Shown piece by piece: positions 1 to 11,474 of a stretch of 64,000 nt of DNA. This DNA is from Symsagittifera roscoffensis. Taxonomy: Eukaryota; Xenacoelomorpha; Acoela; Convolutidae. The stretch spans positions 37,872,706 through 37,936,705 of the forward strand of contig NC_087064.1 in the NCBI RefSeq assembly GCF_963678635.1, read 5' to 3'. Position 1 is the first letter of the stretch, and each line of letters opens with the position of its first letter. Both the position numbers and the translations under genes were made by a program. Below the pieces are notes generated by a model, which worked only from the letters and a program-made list of their open reading frames with translations, was not told the origin of the DNA and did no database searches.

Positions 1-1014
1 AAAACAACAGAATTTCATCTTTTAATTTAATTTTTTTTGCTCAAATGCAATTTGTAAAACTAAAAAAAAAAATGCATTTGAACGAAAAAAAATTGACGCA
101 AAAGGATAATGTTTTGCATGCAGCAATATAAGATTGTTTAATTAGGGTTTAAATTTACTGCACCAGCCAGATTATGAACTAATTAAAGAACTGAATTTTT
201 TTCGCAATTTTTGCTACGCGTTAATCAAAAACCGGTCGGGAGTTTTTTTTTTCAAGTTTTTAAAACCTCCCATAAACTCAATAAAACCTCCCATAAAAAG
301 TCAGTTGATATAATGTTTGAATTGGAGCGCAGAATTAGAACATTTTACGAAGTTTTGAAAAAAAGCCGTTAAAAAATTTGAATAATAATCTTTCGCCTAT
401 CAGAGGGCTTCCAGTATCATATAACCTAATTCCAAAGTCTTTTTTGACCACATAATGACTCCAAGTTTTAGAAGCCCTATGTAAATGCTAATTTTTGTTG
501 CATGTTTTCATATGATCCGCGCTTAAGCACGTACCCCCGCAGTTTCTAGGGATTTCAGTGTTCAAACGCCTCCAACGTCCAAACGCCATTCCTTCAGTAG
601 TGATTGTGGAAATGAGACTTGAAAATTGAATCAAATAAATACGTCTGAAAATAAAACAAAATCGTGCTTTTGAAACGCGAGGAAAAATTCAAGTACAAAG
701 TAACTAATTTAGGGTCGTAAGCCAAAAGGAACACTTAAAAGATATAGGTTTTCGTTTGAGTACATGATAATGAGAGTCAGCAAAAAATTAAGACCTGAAT
801 AACAAAATTGTAAATTTACTCAAAATTATATTTCAGAATTGTTGGTAAATTTTTTTGTGAATTCTTTTTCTTTTTAAAATTATTTTCAATTCTCAAACCT
901 CCTAAGCGAAATATAAAATTTTAAAATATTTAATTTGATAAATTTTAAGCGCCTTTTTGAAAATAGAGCCTGCTATAGGTCTGCTCACTTTGCTCTTTGA
1001 AGGGTTTTCATATT
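1..1014. other. AT-rich noncoding stretch
   Basis: No coding signal on either strand. It is AT-rich with short A and T runs and one small direct repeat, AAACCTCCCATAAA, near 260-297. It precedes the first recognisable retroelement coding sequence. Confidence 0.6.
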
Positions 1015-1330
1015 GAATTAGAGTTACTTGCAGTTGTTTGGGCAGTTGACAGATACAAACATTATCTACTCGGGAAAGAGTTTACCATCGCAACGGATCA
1101 TAAAGCCTTAACTTCAGCCTTGGATGGAAATAAATCAAACAAAACGTACCAATCACGGTTGACCCGATAGGTCGATAGGTTATTGCTATATCTATTTAAA
1201 ATAGTTCACATTCCAGGGAAGGACATGGGGATTGTCGATCCTTGGCCCGAACCCGATTTAGACGAAAAATTTGTACTAGCAACAATTAACTCCTTTCACA
1301 AAGCTTTTGACTGCATGAATAGTAGGCTAG
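1015..1330 (+). pseudogene. Ty3/Gypsy RNase H C-terminal fragment
   Basis: The first frame reads [18 protein letters not shown] followed by [13 protein letters not shown]. These are the Glu-containing helix and the TDHKAL block with a catalytic Asp of Ty3/Gypsy RNase H. It continues to HIPGKDMGIVD, the usual end of the domain. One in-frame TAG lies at 1168-1170. The N-terminal half of RNase H and all of RT are absent upstream, so this is a truncated remnant. The family call is strong; expression is unlikely. Confidence 0.75.
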
Positions 1331-2340
1331 AAATTACTTGTTCCCTCAATCGGAAGGAAAATATTCTAGATTATTCTAGAAGGATTGTAGTGAATATTTC
1401 ATCAACTCGTGGTTGCTATGGCAACCAAAACGGTCAAAACGAACAAAGCTCAACCGGAACGAAAAAAATCAACTTTCAAGAGCGTCCAATCAGTTAGAAA
1501 GCAGCTCTCAAAGAAAACGAATCGCTTTTTCTCCATTTCAACTATGCAAGCAGTCGAACTACAAAAATGCAAAACAGTGCAAAATCCAAAAACAAACATT
1601 TCAAAAACAGACTCACAGAAGGAGATGTCAGAACAAAAACTATAACAGACCTTAAGACTGGTGATCAGAATCACCCCAGAAATGGAGAAGCGAGGATAGA
1701 GAGGAGAGCATTTTAGATCCGCGTTGGAATAGATCCATGAACAATATAAACGAAATGTCAGAAGAAGAGGAGGTCACAGAAACACTACAACGAACAAGGA
1801 AAATCATCAGAGGGAGCCGACGAAACAGAGACATCTCAGATAGAGAAACAAGACACCATTTCCGAGTAAAGTGGCAGCTGTCGGTTGAACAGCAAAAAGA
1901 GGCGGACAGCAGGTTACTATCATTTCTTGCAATTGATTGGGGGACAATCAAGCGCACCACCAAGCAGCATTCGCAAACTAGAAGCGGCGACGGAAGAGAG
2001 CTCACGAATACCAAAAACTATATCACTAGCACAGCCGGAAGAACCGAAAACTAGTGGAGCTCAAGTGATTGAAGTGGACATTAAGACCACGGAGGAGTTG
2101 GAAGATGATCAAGACAACTGTACAATGGAACCGCCCAGCAGACAGACACTCAGATCACGAGAGGAGATGAAGCTGCAAAGGCAGCCCAGTGAGGATACAT
2201 TGGATAATTTTTCTATACTTTTTGACAAGAGCCTCCTAGTGGATTTGACGTCAGAAGACACCTGGATGGATCGGCTCAGAAGAGTAATAGAACGAGGGAA
2301 CAAACAAGGATTCGAGCTGATGGGGCATATATACTAATCC
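1331..2340 (+). pseudogene. Linker between RNase H and integrase of the same pol
   Basis: This follows the RNase H fragment and runs into the integrase zinc finger. The longest open part is 1885-2337 (150 codons). It is rich in Glu, Arg, Ser and Thr and ends with DTWMDRLRRVIERGNKQGFE, which fits the helical stretch normally found just before the integrase zinc finger in Ty3/Gypsy Pol. An earlier piece (1409-1645) begins MATKTVKT, similar to the TVKTSA sequence in the pol tail at 9550 and 11490, so it may be a displaced piece of that tail. Frames are broken at several points. Function is inferred from position only. Confidence 0.5.
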
Positions 2341-2721
2341 TCTGTGGTCGCAGATGGCGGTGCAAGACGACTTCAATCCGGTGGACAACAGATTGGCCGT
2401 ACCAGTACAACTGCGACAGGCAGTTCTCAAAAGAATACATAGAGGACACCCGGGTAAAGAAGCCATGCTTGAGTCTCACGATATTTGTGGTGGCCACATA
2501 TGCACAAGGACACAGTGAATCTCGCAGAAGAGTGCTGTAGTTGCACCAGATATGATGAGAATGCAAAATATCTCATTCCAAACAATTTGTCAAAACCGCT
2601 ACCACTGCTGATGCAGTAGGGTCAAAAAATACAATTAGATTACGCTAGACCGCTATAAAACCATAATGGAACAAAAATCTACCTTCTCGTAGCTATAGAT
2701 CTATTCTCAAAATTCCAATCA
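2341..2721 (+). pseudogene. Integrase zinc-binding domain and start of catalytic core
   Basis: Fragments read RLAVPVQLRQAVLKRIHRGHPGKEAML, given here as the pieces RLAVPVQLRQAVLK and HRGHPGKEAML, a classic start of the integrase HHCC zinc finger. Cys codons follow in the next 100 bases in a shifted frame. The core begins near 2630 with LDY, then YLLVAIDLFSKFQSVK, the region of the first catalytic Asp. Stops and frame changes occur about every 50-100 bases. Position 2722 is the boundary where the tandem array starts. Confidence 0.65.
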
Positions 2722-3689
2722 GTAAAGATGACTAAATCGACAAAAGGGAAGTGTAAAGTGAAGTTTTGCGCAGCTATATCGACACACATGGCATCCCAGA
2801 ATCGATCTGATTGTCCAATTTTTGGTATTCAGAGGAAAAAAGCTTAAATTATTTTGTACTGAAAAAAAATAGAAAAAAAATTCTGTCCGGTTGGTCACCA
2901 TCGGGGTTGTGGATTAGTAGAACGAACTATATAAACATAAAGCAAAGATTGGGGTAATGTTACCATAAGAGAACAAGCAATCGACCAGACTCAGCCTTTG
3001 TACAATAATTCGTGATTTGAGGTGGAATAAACAGAAAACATTTCAAGTTTTTTCATTTCAAGCTCCTTTCGGCAGATTCCCGAAAAATGAATTTAAGATT
3101 TTACGTGATACGTTTATAAATAAGGCTGACTGTTTAGACCAACAACACCTGGAACGATCGGCGTTGACAGCGTCGCGGCATAATTAAAGGATCGACTAAT
3201 TCAGGGAGATATTGAAGCTCATAAGTTAGGGAGATCTTAACAGAGACAGCAGCCCGATGTACAAACAGCAACTGAGCAGAGAGCGGGATCGTCAGCGAGC
3301 AAAGGCACTCGAAGAGTTGATGGAGGAAAATGATCGGTGGAACGAGGAGCGCAGGGATGCAGCAAAGAGCGACATTCGCAGAATTGTGAACGCAGCTGGA
3401 AAATCCAACCCAGAACTCAGAAAGGAAAAGATTTATTTTTGGGAGAAAAGATTCATCGAGGATAAAGAAGACGAAACCACACTTTCTCCGAAGAAAACGA
3501 TTTTGCGTAAAAACGATCTGAGGAAAAGCGGGCAAGGACTCACAAAGCAGTTAAAAGAAAAAATAAAAGCAGAAATGGGGTCAAAAAAGAGCGACATTTG
3601 CAAAAAAAAGGGATGCAGCGAAGAGCGACATTTCTCCCAAGAAAGGAAAAGATATATATACTTGGGGAAAAGGATTCATCGAGGATAAC
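2722..3689 (+). repeat. Array unit 1 (968 bp)
   Basis: Most diverged unit and the one contiguous with upstream integrase. An open frame at 3257-3688 (143 codons) encodes the charged extension, beginning MYKQQLSRERDRQRAKALEE and containing KSDIRRIVNAAGKSNPELRK. The pattern of Glu, Arg, Lys and Leu suggests a long helix or coiled coil. The integrase part (2722-3120) carries several stops. Confidence 0.75.
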
Positions 3690-4659
3690 GTAAAGGTGAC
3701 TAAATTGACAAATGGGAAGTGTACAGTGAAGTTTTGCGCAGCTACATCGACACACATGGCATCCCAGAATCGATCTGATTGTCCAATTTTTGGTATTCAG
3801 ATGAAAAACGCTTAATATATTTTGTACTGAAAAAAATATAGAAAAAAAAAATCTGTCCGGTTGGTCACCATTGGGGTTGTGGATTAGTAGAACGAACTAT
3901 ATAAACATAAAGCAAAGATTGGGGTAATGTTACCATAAGAGAACAAGCAATCGACCAGACTCTGCCTTTGTACAGTAATTCAAGATTTAAGGTGTATTAA
4001 ACAGAAAACATTTCAAGTTTCTTCATTTCAAGCTCCTTTCGGCAGGTTCCCGAAAAATGAATTTAAGATTTTACGTGATACGTTTATAAATAAGGCTGAC
4101 TATTTAGACTAACAACACTTGGAACGATCGGCGTTGACAGCGTCGCAGCATAATTGAAGGATCGACCAATTCAGGGAGATATTGAAGCTCGTAAGGTAGG
4201 GAGATCTTAACAGAGACAGCAGCCCCATGTACGAACAGCAACTGAGCACAGAACGGGATCGTCAGCGAGCAAAGGCACTCGAAGAGTTGATGGAGGAAAA
4301 TGCTCGGTGGATCGAGGAGCGCAGGGATGCAGCAAAGAGCGACATTCGCAGAATTGTGAACGCAGCTGGAAAATCCAACCCAGAACTCAGAAAGGAAAAA
4401 AGATTTATTTTTGGGAGAAAGGATTCATCGAGGATAAAGGAGACGAAACTACACTTTCTCCGAAGAAAACGATTTTGCGTAAAAATGATCTGAGGAAAAG
4501 CGGGCAAGCACTCACAAAGCAGTTAAAAGAAAAAATAAAAGCAGAAATGGAGTCAACAAAGAGCGAAATTTGCAGACAAAAGGGATGCAGCGAAGAGCGA
4601 CATTTCTCCCAAGAAAGGAAAAGATATATTCTTGGGAAAAAGGATTCATCGAGGATAAC
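3690..4659 (+). repeat. Array unit 2 (970 bp)
   Basis: Head-to-tail copy of unit 1. The charged extension starts at 4227 (MYEQQLSTERDRQRAKALEE) and loses frame in an A run near 4397-4403 (GGAAAAAAGATT). The same protein continues in another frame to 4663, so the reading frame is broken by a homopolymer length change. Confidence 0.75.
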
Positions 4660-5613
4660 GTAAAGGTGACTAAATTGACAAATGGGAATTGTACAGTGAA
4701 CTTTTGCGCAGCTACATCGACACACATGGTATCCCAGAATCGATCTGATTGTCCAATTTTTGGTATTCAGATGAAAAACGTTTAATATATTTTGTACTGA
4801 AAAAAATATAGAAAAAAAAACTGTCCGGTTGGTCACCATTGGGGTTGTGGATTAGTAGAACGAACTATATAAACATAAAACAAAGATTGCGGTAATGTTA
4901 CCATAAGAGGACAAGCAATCGACCAGACTCTGCCTTTGTACAGTAATTCAAGATTTAAGGTGGAATAAACAGAAAACATTTCAAGTTTCTTCATTTCAAC
5001 CTCCTTTCGGCAGGTTCCCGAAAAATGAATTTAAGATTTTACGTGATACGTTTATAAATAAGGCTGACTATTTAGACTAACAACACTTGGAACGATCGGC
5101 GTTGACAGCGTCGCAGCATAATTGAAGGATCGACCAATTCAGGGAGATATTGAAGCTCGTAAGGTAGGGAGATCTTAACAGAGACAGCAGCCCCATGTAC
5201 AAACAGCAACTGAGCACAGAACGAGATCGTCAGCTCGAAGAGTTGATGGAGAAAAATGCTCGGTGGAACGAGGAGCGCAGGGATGCAGCAAAGAGCGACA
5301 TTCGCAGAATTGTGAACGCAGCTGGAAAATCCAACCCAGAACTCAGAAAGGAAAAGATTTATTTTTGGGAGAAAAGATTCATCGAGGATAAAGAAGACGA
5401 AACTACACTTTCTCCGAAGAAAACGATTTTGCGTAAAAATGATCTGAGGAAAAGCGGGCAAGCACTCACAAAGCAGTTAAAAGAAAAAATAAAAGCAGAA
5501 ATGGGGTCAACAAAGAGCGAAATTTGCAGACAAAAGGGATGCAGCGAAGAGCGACATTTCTCCCAAGAAAGGAAAAGATATATTCTTGGTAAAAAGGATT
5601 CATCGAGGATAAC
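4660..5613 (+). repeat. Array unit 3 (954 bp)
   Basis: The extension is open from 5195 to 5617 (140 codons). A short deletion removes codons of the ERDRQRAKALEE stretch, which here reads ERDRQLEELMEKN. Units 4-6 share this deletion, so they descend from unit 3 or a sibling of it. Confidence 0.75.
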
Positions 5614-6832
5614 GTAAAGGTGACTAAATTGACAAATGGGAATTGTACAGTGAAGTTTTGCGCAGCTACATCGACACACATGGTATCCCAGAATCGATCT
5701 GATTGTCCAATTTTTGGTATTCAGATGAAAAACGCTTAATATATTTTGTACTGAAAAAAATATAGAAAAAAATCTGTCCGGTTGGTCACCATTGGGGTTG
5801 TGGATTAGTAGAACGAACTATATAAACATAAAGCAAAGATTGGGGTAATGTTACCATAAGAGAACAAGCAATCGACCAGACTCTGCCTTTGTACAGTAAT
5901 TCAAGATTTAAGGTGGAATAAACAGAAAACATTTCAAGTTTCTTCATTTCAAGCTCCTTTCGGCAGGTTCCCGAAAAATGAATTTAAGATTTTACGTGAT
6001 ACGTTTATAAATAAGGCTGACTATTTAGACTAACAACACTTGGAACGATCGGCGTTGACAGCGTCGCAGCATAATTGAAGGATCGACCAATTCAGGGAGA
6101 TATTGAAGCTCGTAAGGTAGGGAGATCTTAACAGAGACAGCAGCCCCATGTACAAACAGCAACTGAGCACAGAACGGGATCGTCAGCTCGAAGAGTTGAT
6201 GGAGAAAAATGCTGGGTGGAACGAGGAGCGCAGGGATGCAGCAAAGAGCGACATTCGCACAATTGTGAACGCAGCTGGAAAATCCAACCCAGAACTCAGA
6301 AAGTAAAAGATTTATTCTTGGGAGAAAGGATTCATCGAGGATAAAGAAGACGAAACTACACTTTCTCCGAACAAAACGATTTTGCGTAATAAAGATCTGA
6401 GGAAAAGCGGGCAAGCACTCATAAAGCAGTTAAATGAAAAAATTAAAAAATAAAAGCAGAAATGGGGTCAACAAAGAGCGACATTCGCAGACAAAAGGGA
6501 TGCAGCAAAGACCGACATTCGCAGAATTGTGAACGCAGCTGGAAAATCCAACCCAGAACTCAGAAAGGAAAAAAGATTTATTTTTGGGAGAAAGGATTCA
6601 TCGAGGATAAAGAAGACGAAACTACACTTTCTCCGAAGAAAACGATTTTGCGTAAAAATGATCTGAGGAAAAGCGGGCAAGCACTCACAAAGCAGTTAAA
6701 AGAAAAAATAAAAGCAGAAATGGGGTCAACAAAGAGCGAAATGTGCAGACAAAAGGGATGCAGCGAAGAGCGACATTTCTCCCAAGAAAGGAAAAGATAT
6801 ATTCTTGGGAAAAAGGATTCATCGAGGATAAC
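5614..6832 (+). repeat. Array unit 4 (1219 bp)
   Basis: Carries the unit 3 deletion plus an extra internal sub-repeat of about 264 bp. The extension frame beginning at 6148 stops at TAA 6304-6306 after 52 codons. A second copy of the extension at 6462-6836 is open for 124 codons. Confidence 0.75.
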
Positions 6833-8050
6833 GTAAAGGTGACTAAATGACAAATGGGAATTGTACAGTGAAGTTTTGCGCAGCTACATCGACACACATG
6901 GTATCCCAGAATCGATCTGATTGTCCAATTTTTGGTATTCAGATGAAAAACGCTTAATATATTTTGTACTGAAAAAAATATAGAAAAAAATCTGTCCGGT
7001 TGGTCACCATTGGGGTTGTGGATTAGTAGAACGAACTATATAAACATAAAGCAAAGATTGGGGTAATGTTACCATAAGAGAACAAGCAATCGACCAGACT
7101 CTGCCTTTGTACAGTAATTCAAGATTTAAGGTGTATTAAACAGAAAACATTTCAAGTTTCTTCATTTCAAGCTCCTTTCGGCAGGTTCCCGAAAAATGAA
7201 TTTAAGATTTTACGTGATACGTTTATAAATAAGGCTGACTATTTAGACTAACAACACTTGGAACGATCGGCGTTGACAGCGTCGCAGCATAATTGAAGGA
7301 TCGACCAATTCAGGGAGATATTGAAGCTCGTAAGGTAGGGAGATCTTAACAGAGACAGCAGCCCCATGTACAAACAGCAACTGAGCACAGAACGGGATCG
7401 TCAGCTCGAAGAGTTGATGGAGAAAAATGCTGGGTGGAACGAGGAGCGCAGGGATGCAGCAAAGAGCGACATTCGCACAATTGTGAACGCAGCTGGAAAA
7501 TCCAACCCAGAACTCAGAAAGTAAAAGATTTATTCTTGGGAGAAAGGATTCATCGAGGATGAAGAAGACGAAACTACACTTTCTCCGAACAAAACGATTT
7601 TGCGTAATAAAGATCTGAGGAAAAGCGGGCAAGCACTCATAAAGCAGTTAAATGAAAAAATTAAAAAATAAAAGCAGAAATGGGGTCAACAAAGAGCGAC
7701 ATTCGCAGACAAAAGGGATGCAGCAAAGACCGACATTCGCAGAATTGTGAACGCAGCTGGAAAATCCAACCCAGAACTCAGAAAGGAAAAAAGATTTATT
7801 TTTGGGAGAAAGGATTCATCGAGGATAAAGAAGACGAAACTACACTTTCTCCGAAGAAAACGATTTTGCGTAAAAATGATCTGAGGAAAAGCGGGCAAGC
7901 ACTCACAAAGCAGTTAAAAGAAAAAATAAAAGCAGAAATGGGGTCAACAAAGAGCGAAATGTGCAGACAAAAGGGATGCAGCGAAGAGCGACATTTCTCC
8001 CAAGAAAGGAAAAGATATATTCTTGGGAAAAAGGATTCATCGAGGATAAC
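6833..8050 (+). repeat. Array unit 5 (1218 bp), nearly identical to unit 4
   Basis: Same structure as unit 4, with the matching TAA at 7522-7524 and the second open copy at 7680-8054. Read side by side with unit 4 only a handful of substitutions were seen, for example GATAAAGAAG at 6347 versus GATGAAGAAG at 7558. This is the youngest duplication step of the array. Confidence 0.8.
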
Positions 8051-9545
8051 GTAAAGGTGACTAAATGACAAATGGGAATTGTACAGTGAAGTTTTGCGCA
8101 GCTACATCGACACACATGGTATCCCAGAATCGATCTGATTGTCCAATTTTTGGTATTCAGATGAAAAACGCTTAACATATTTTGTACTGAAAAAAATATA
8201 GAAAAAAATCTGTCCGGTTGGTCACCATTGGGGTTGTGGATTAGTAGAACGAACTATATAAACATAAAGCAAAGATTGGGGTAATGTTACCATAAGAGAA
8301 CAAGCAATCGACCAGACTCTGCCTTTGTACAGTAATTCAAGATTTAAGGTGTATTAAACAGAAAACATTTCAAGTTTCTTCATTTCAAGCTCCTTTCGGC
8401 AGGTTCCCGAAAAATGAATTTAAGATTTTACGTGATACGTTTATAAATAAGGCTGACTATTTAGACTAACAACACTTGGAACGATCGGCGTTGACAGCGT
8501 CGCAGCATAATTGAAGGATCGACCAATTCAGGGAGATATTGAAGCTCGTAAGGTAGGGAGATCTTAACAGAGACAGCAGCCCCATGTACAAACAGCAACT
8601 GAGCACAGAACGGGATCGTCAGCTCGAAGAGTTGATGGAGAAAAATGCTGGGTGGAACGAGGAGCGCAGGGATGCAGCAAAGAGCGACATTCGCACAATT
8701 GTGAACGCAGCTGGAAAATCCAACCCAGAACTCAGAAAGTAAAAGATTTATTCTTGGGAGAAAGGATTCATCGAGGATAAAGAAGACGAAACTACACTTT
8801 CTCCGATCAAAACGATTTTGCGTAAAAACGATCCGACGAAAAGCGGGCAAGCACTCATAAAGCAGTTAAATGAAAAAATTAAAGCACAAATGGGGTCAAC
8901 AAAGAGCGACATTCGCAGACAAAAGGGATGCAGCAAAGAGTGACATTCGCAGAGTTGTGAACGCAGCTGGACAATCTAACCCAGAACTCAGAAAGGCAAA
9001 GATATATTCTTGGGAGAAAGGATTCATCGAGGATAAAGAAGACGAAACTACACTTTCTCTGAAGAAAACGAGTTTGCGTAGGGACGATCTGAGGAATTGT
9101 GAACGCAGCTGGACAATCCAACCCGGAACTCAGAAAGGAAAAGATATATTCTTGGGAGAAAGGATTCATCGAGAATAAAGAAGACGAAACTACACTTTCT
9201 CCGAAGAAAAAGATTTTGCGTAAAGACGATCTGAGGAAAAGCGGGCAAGCACTCACAAAGCAGTTAAAAGTAAAAATAAAAGCACAAATGGGGTCAACAA
9301 AGAGCGACATTCGCAGACAAAAGGGATGCAGCAAAGAGCGACATTCGCAGAGTTGTGAACGCAGCTGGACAATCTAACCCAGAACTCAGAAAGGCAAAGA
9401 TATATTCTTGGGAGAAAGGATTCATCGAGGATAAAGAAGACGAAACTGCACTTCCTCCGAAGAAAACGATTTTGCGTAAAGACGATCTGAGGAAAAGCGA
9501 GCAAGCACTCACAAAGCAGTTAAAACAAAAAATAAAAGCAGAAAT
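8051..9545 (+). repeat. Terminal array unit with extra 256/142-bp sub-repeats
   Basis: Begins like units 4 and 5, with the extension stopped at TAA 8740-8742. It then shows a run of sub-repeats starting near 8701, 8957, 9099 and 9355 (GTGAACGCAG), spaced 256, 142 and 256 bp. The 142-bp step is a deleted form. At about 9546 it leaves the repeat and enters the pol tail (GSTVKTSA). Confidence 0.7.
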
Positions 9546-10175
9546 GGGGTCAACAGTAAAGACTTCTGCATGATCGATATACAGGAAATCAGACATTGCA
9601 CAGGCGAAAACAAAGCTCCAAAAGACCAGACCCAGGGAGCAGGGAAAAGCTCATCCGCAGAGCGGCAAAAGAAGCTTCAGAAAATAGGTTCTCCAGAAAA
9701 GATGGATTAAAGCCATTCCGAAGAGGAACTGCTACGACTTGTGGAGCAGGCTGATTTTGAAAACCCGTTGGAACGTTTTCAACAAAGTCAAGCCATAGTA
9801 CGTTCTAAGGACACGGAATCTGTGGGGGAGAGAGGGCTTAAACCTCGCTATCAAGAGGGCCAAACCCAACACAGGGGGTCCGAGTCTTTCGAGTGGACCA
9901 AAAACGCAAGAAGAGGTTGCACTTAAAAAGACCGAAAGGAAATCGAAAACAAAAAAAGACGCGAATAAAGAAAAGGCGAAGTCAATCAGTAGTCAACCTG
10001 CTGCTGCAGTTACCACGGACAATAACACGCAATCAAGCTCAACGCCCAGACATAAACAGAAAACGAAACTGAATAAGGTGGGCATGTCCACTAAACCTGA
10101 GGACATTTTAGACACATTCCAGAATACAAATCTTGCTCCGGCGGAGTGTGAAAACCTGGCAGACCAAGTAATCAG
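9546..10175 (+). pseudogene. Pol tail, truncated copy 1
   Basis: Reads through TVKTSA, SIYRKSDIAQAK, EQADFENPLERF, QSQAIVRSKDTES and QPAAAVTTDNNTQSS in broken frames. These match tail copy 2 at 11475-12110 offset by 1929 bp. It ends inside the LADQVI motif at GTAATCAG and switches to CAACTGAGC, the start of the charged extension. The join shares only CAG with the other sequence, so it looks like end joining. The longest open piece is 9741-9926. Confidence 0.7.
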
Positions 10176-11474
10176 CAACTGAGCTTAGAACGGGATCGCC
10201 AGCGAGCAAAGGCACTCGATGAGTTGATGGAGGAAAATGCTCGGTGGAACGAGGAGCGCAGGGATGCAGCAAAGAGCGACATTCGCAGAATTATGAACGC
10301 AGCTGGACAATCCAATCCAGAACTCAGAAAGGAAAAGATATATTCTTGGGAGAACGGGTTCATCGAGGATGAAGAAGACGAAACTACACTTTCTTCAAAG
10401 AAAATGATTTTGCGTAAAGACGATCTGAGGAAAAGCGGGCAAGCACTCACAAAGCAGTTAAAAGAAAAAGTAAAAGCAGAAATGGGGTCAAAAAAGAGCG
10501 ACATTCGCAGACAAAAGGGCTGCAGCAAAGAGCGACTTTTCTCCCAAGAAAGGAAAAGATATATTCTTGGGAGAAAGGATTCATCGAGGATAGAGAAGAC
10601 GAAACTACACTTTCTCCGAAGAAAACGATTTTGCGTAAAGACGATCTGAGGAATTGTGAACGCAGCTGGACAATCCAACCCAGAACCCAGAACTCAGAAA
10701 GGAAAAGATATATATTCTTGGGAGAAAGTATTCATCGAGGATAAAGAAGACGAAACTACACTTTCTCCGAAGAAAAAGATTTTGCGTAAAGATGATCTGA
10801 GGAAAAGCGGGCAAGCACTCACAAAAGCAGTTAAAAGAAAAAATTAAAGCAGAAATGGGGTCAACAAAGAGCGACATTCGCAGACAAAAGGGATGCAGCA
10901 AAGAGCGACATTCGCAGAATTGTGAACGCAGCTGGACAATCTAACCCAGAACTCAGAAAGGCAAAGATATATTCTTGGGAGAAAGGATTCATCGAGGATA
11001 AAGAAGACGAAACTACACTTCCTCCGAACAAAACGATTTTGCGTAAAGACGATCTGAGGAAAAGCGGGCAAGCACTCACAAAGCAGTTAAAAGAAAAAAT
11101 TAAAAAATAAAAGCAGAAATGGGGTCAACAAAGAGCGACATTCGCAGAACAAAGGGATGCAGCAAAGAGCGACATTTCTCCCAAGAAAGGAAAAGATATA
11201 TTCTTGGGAGAAAGGATTCATCGAGGATAACGAAGACGAAACTACACTTTCTCTGAAGAAAACGAGTTTGCGTAGGGACGATCTGAGGAATTGTGAACGC
11301 AGCTGGACAATCCAACCCAGAACTCAGAAAGGAAAAGATAGATTTTTGGGAGAAAGGATTCATCGAGGATAAAGAAGACGAAACTTCAGTCTCTCCGAAG
11401 AAAACGATTTTGCGTAAAGACGATCTGAGTAAAAGCGGGCAAGCACTCACAAAGCAGTTAAAAGAAAAAAAGCA
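10176..11474 (+). repeat. Second block of charged-extension sub-repeats
   Basis: Restarts at CAACTGAGCTTAGAACGGGATCG, here given as QQLSLERDRQRAKALDELM in protein, and contains four copies of the GTGAACGCAG module near 10293, 10656, 10922 and 11293. The open pieces are 10224-10649 (141 codons), 10656-10847, 10922-11110 and 11293-11493. The spacing (363, 266 and 371 bp) is mixed because whole and deleted sub-repeats are combined. No integrase core sequence is present in this block. Confidence 0.7.

Larger units (their letters stand above)
2722..9545 (+). repeat. Higher-order tandem array of integrase 3' part plus C-terminal extension
   Basis: The marker GTAAAGGTGACTAAA (GTAAAGATGACTAAA in the first unit) recurs at 2722, 3690, 4660, 5614, 6833 and 8051, giving unit lengths of 968, 970, 954, 1219 and 1218 bp and a last irregular unit. 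Each unit runs from the middle of the integrase core, through its last catalytic region and the F-K-I-L-R-D-T-F stretch, into a charged helix-rich extension. It ends at GATTCATCGAGGATA and jumps back to ACGTAAAG. Inside the units a second repeat of roughly 256-266 bp, starting near GTGAACGCAGCTGGA, is present in varying number, which explains the 1218-bp units. The order of pol domains shows that the array arose by amplification within one element, not by separate insertions. Confidence 0.85.

Noticed and set aside
3134-3535. Minus-strand frames of about 130 codons across the tandem array (also at 5072, 6025, 7243 and 8461)
   Set aside because: They are the reverse of the charged extension and repeat only because the array repeats. 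Their Phe/Ser/Leu-rich composition is what the complement of Lys/Glu-rich codons gives.
2722-9545. CRISPR-like or satellite-only interpretation of the array
   Set aside because: The repeats are about 1 kb, coding-derived and in line with pol domain order; there are no short repeats with unique spacers.
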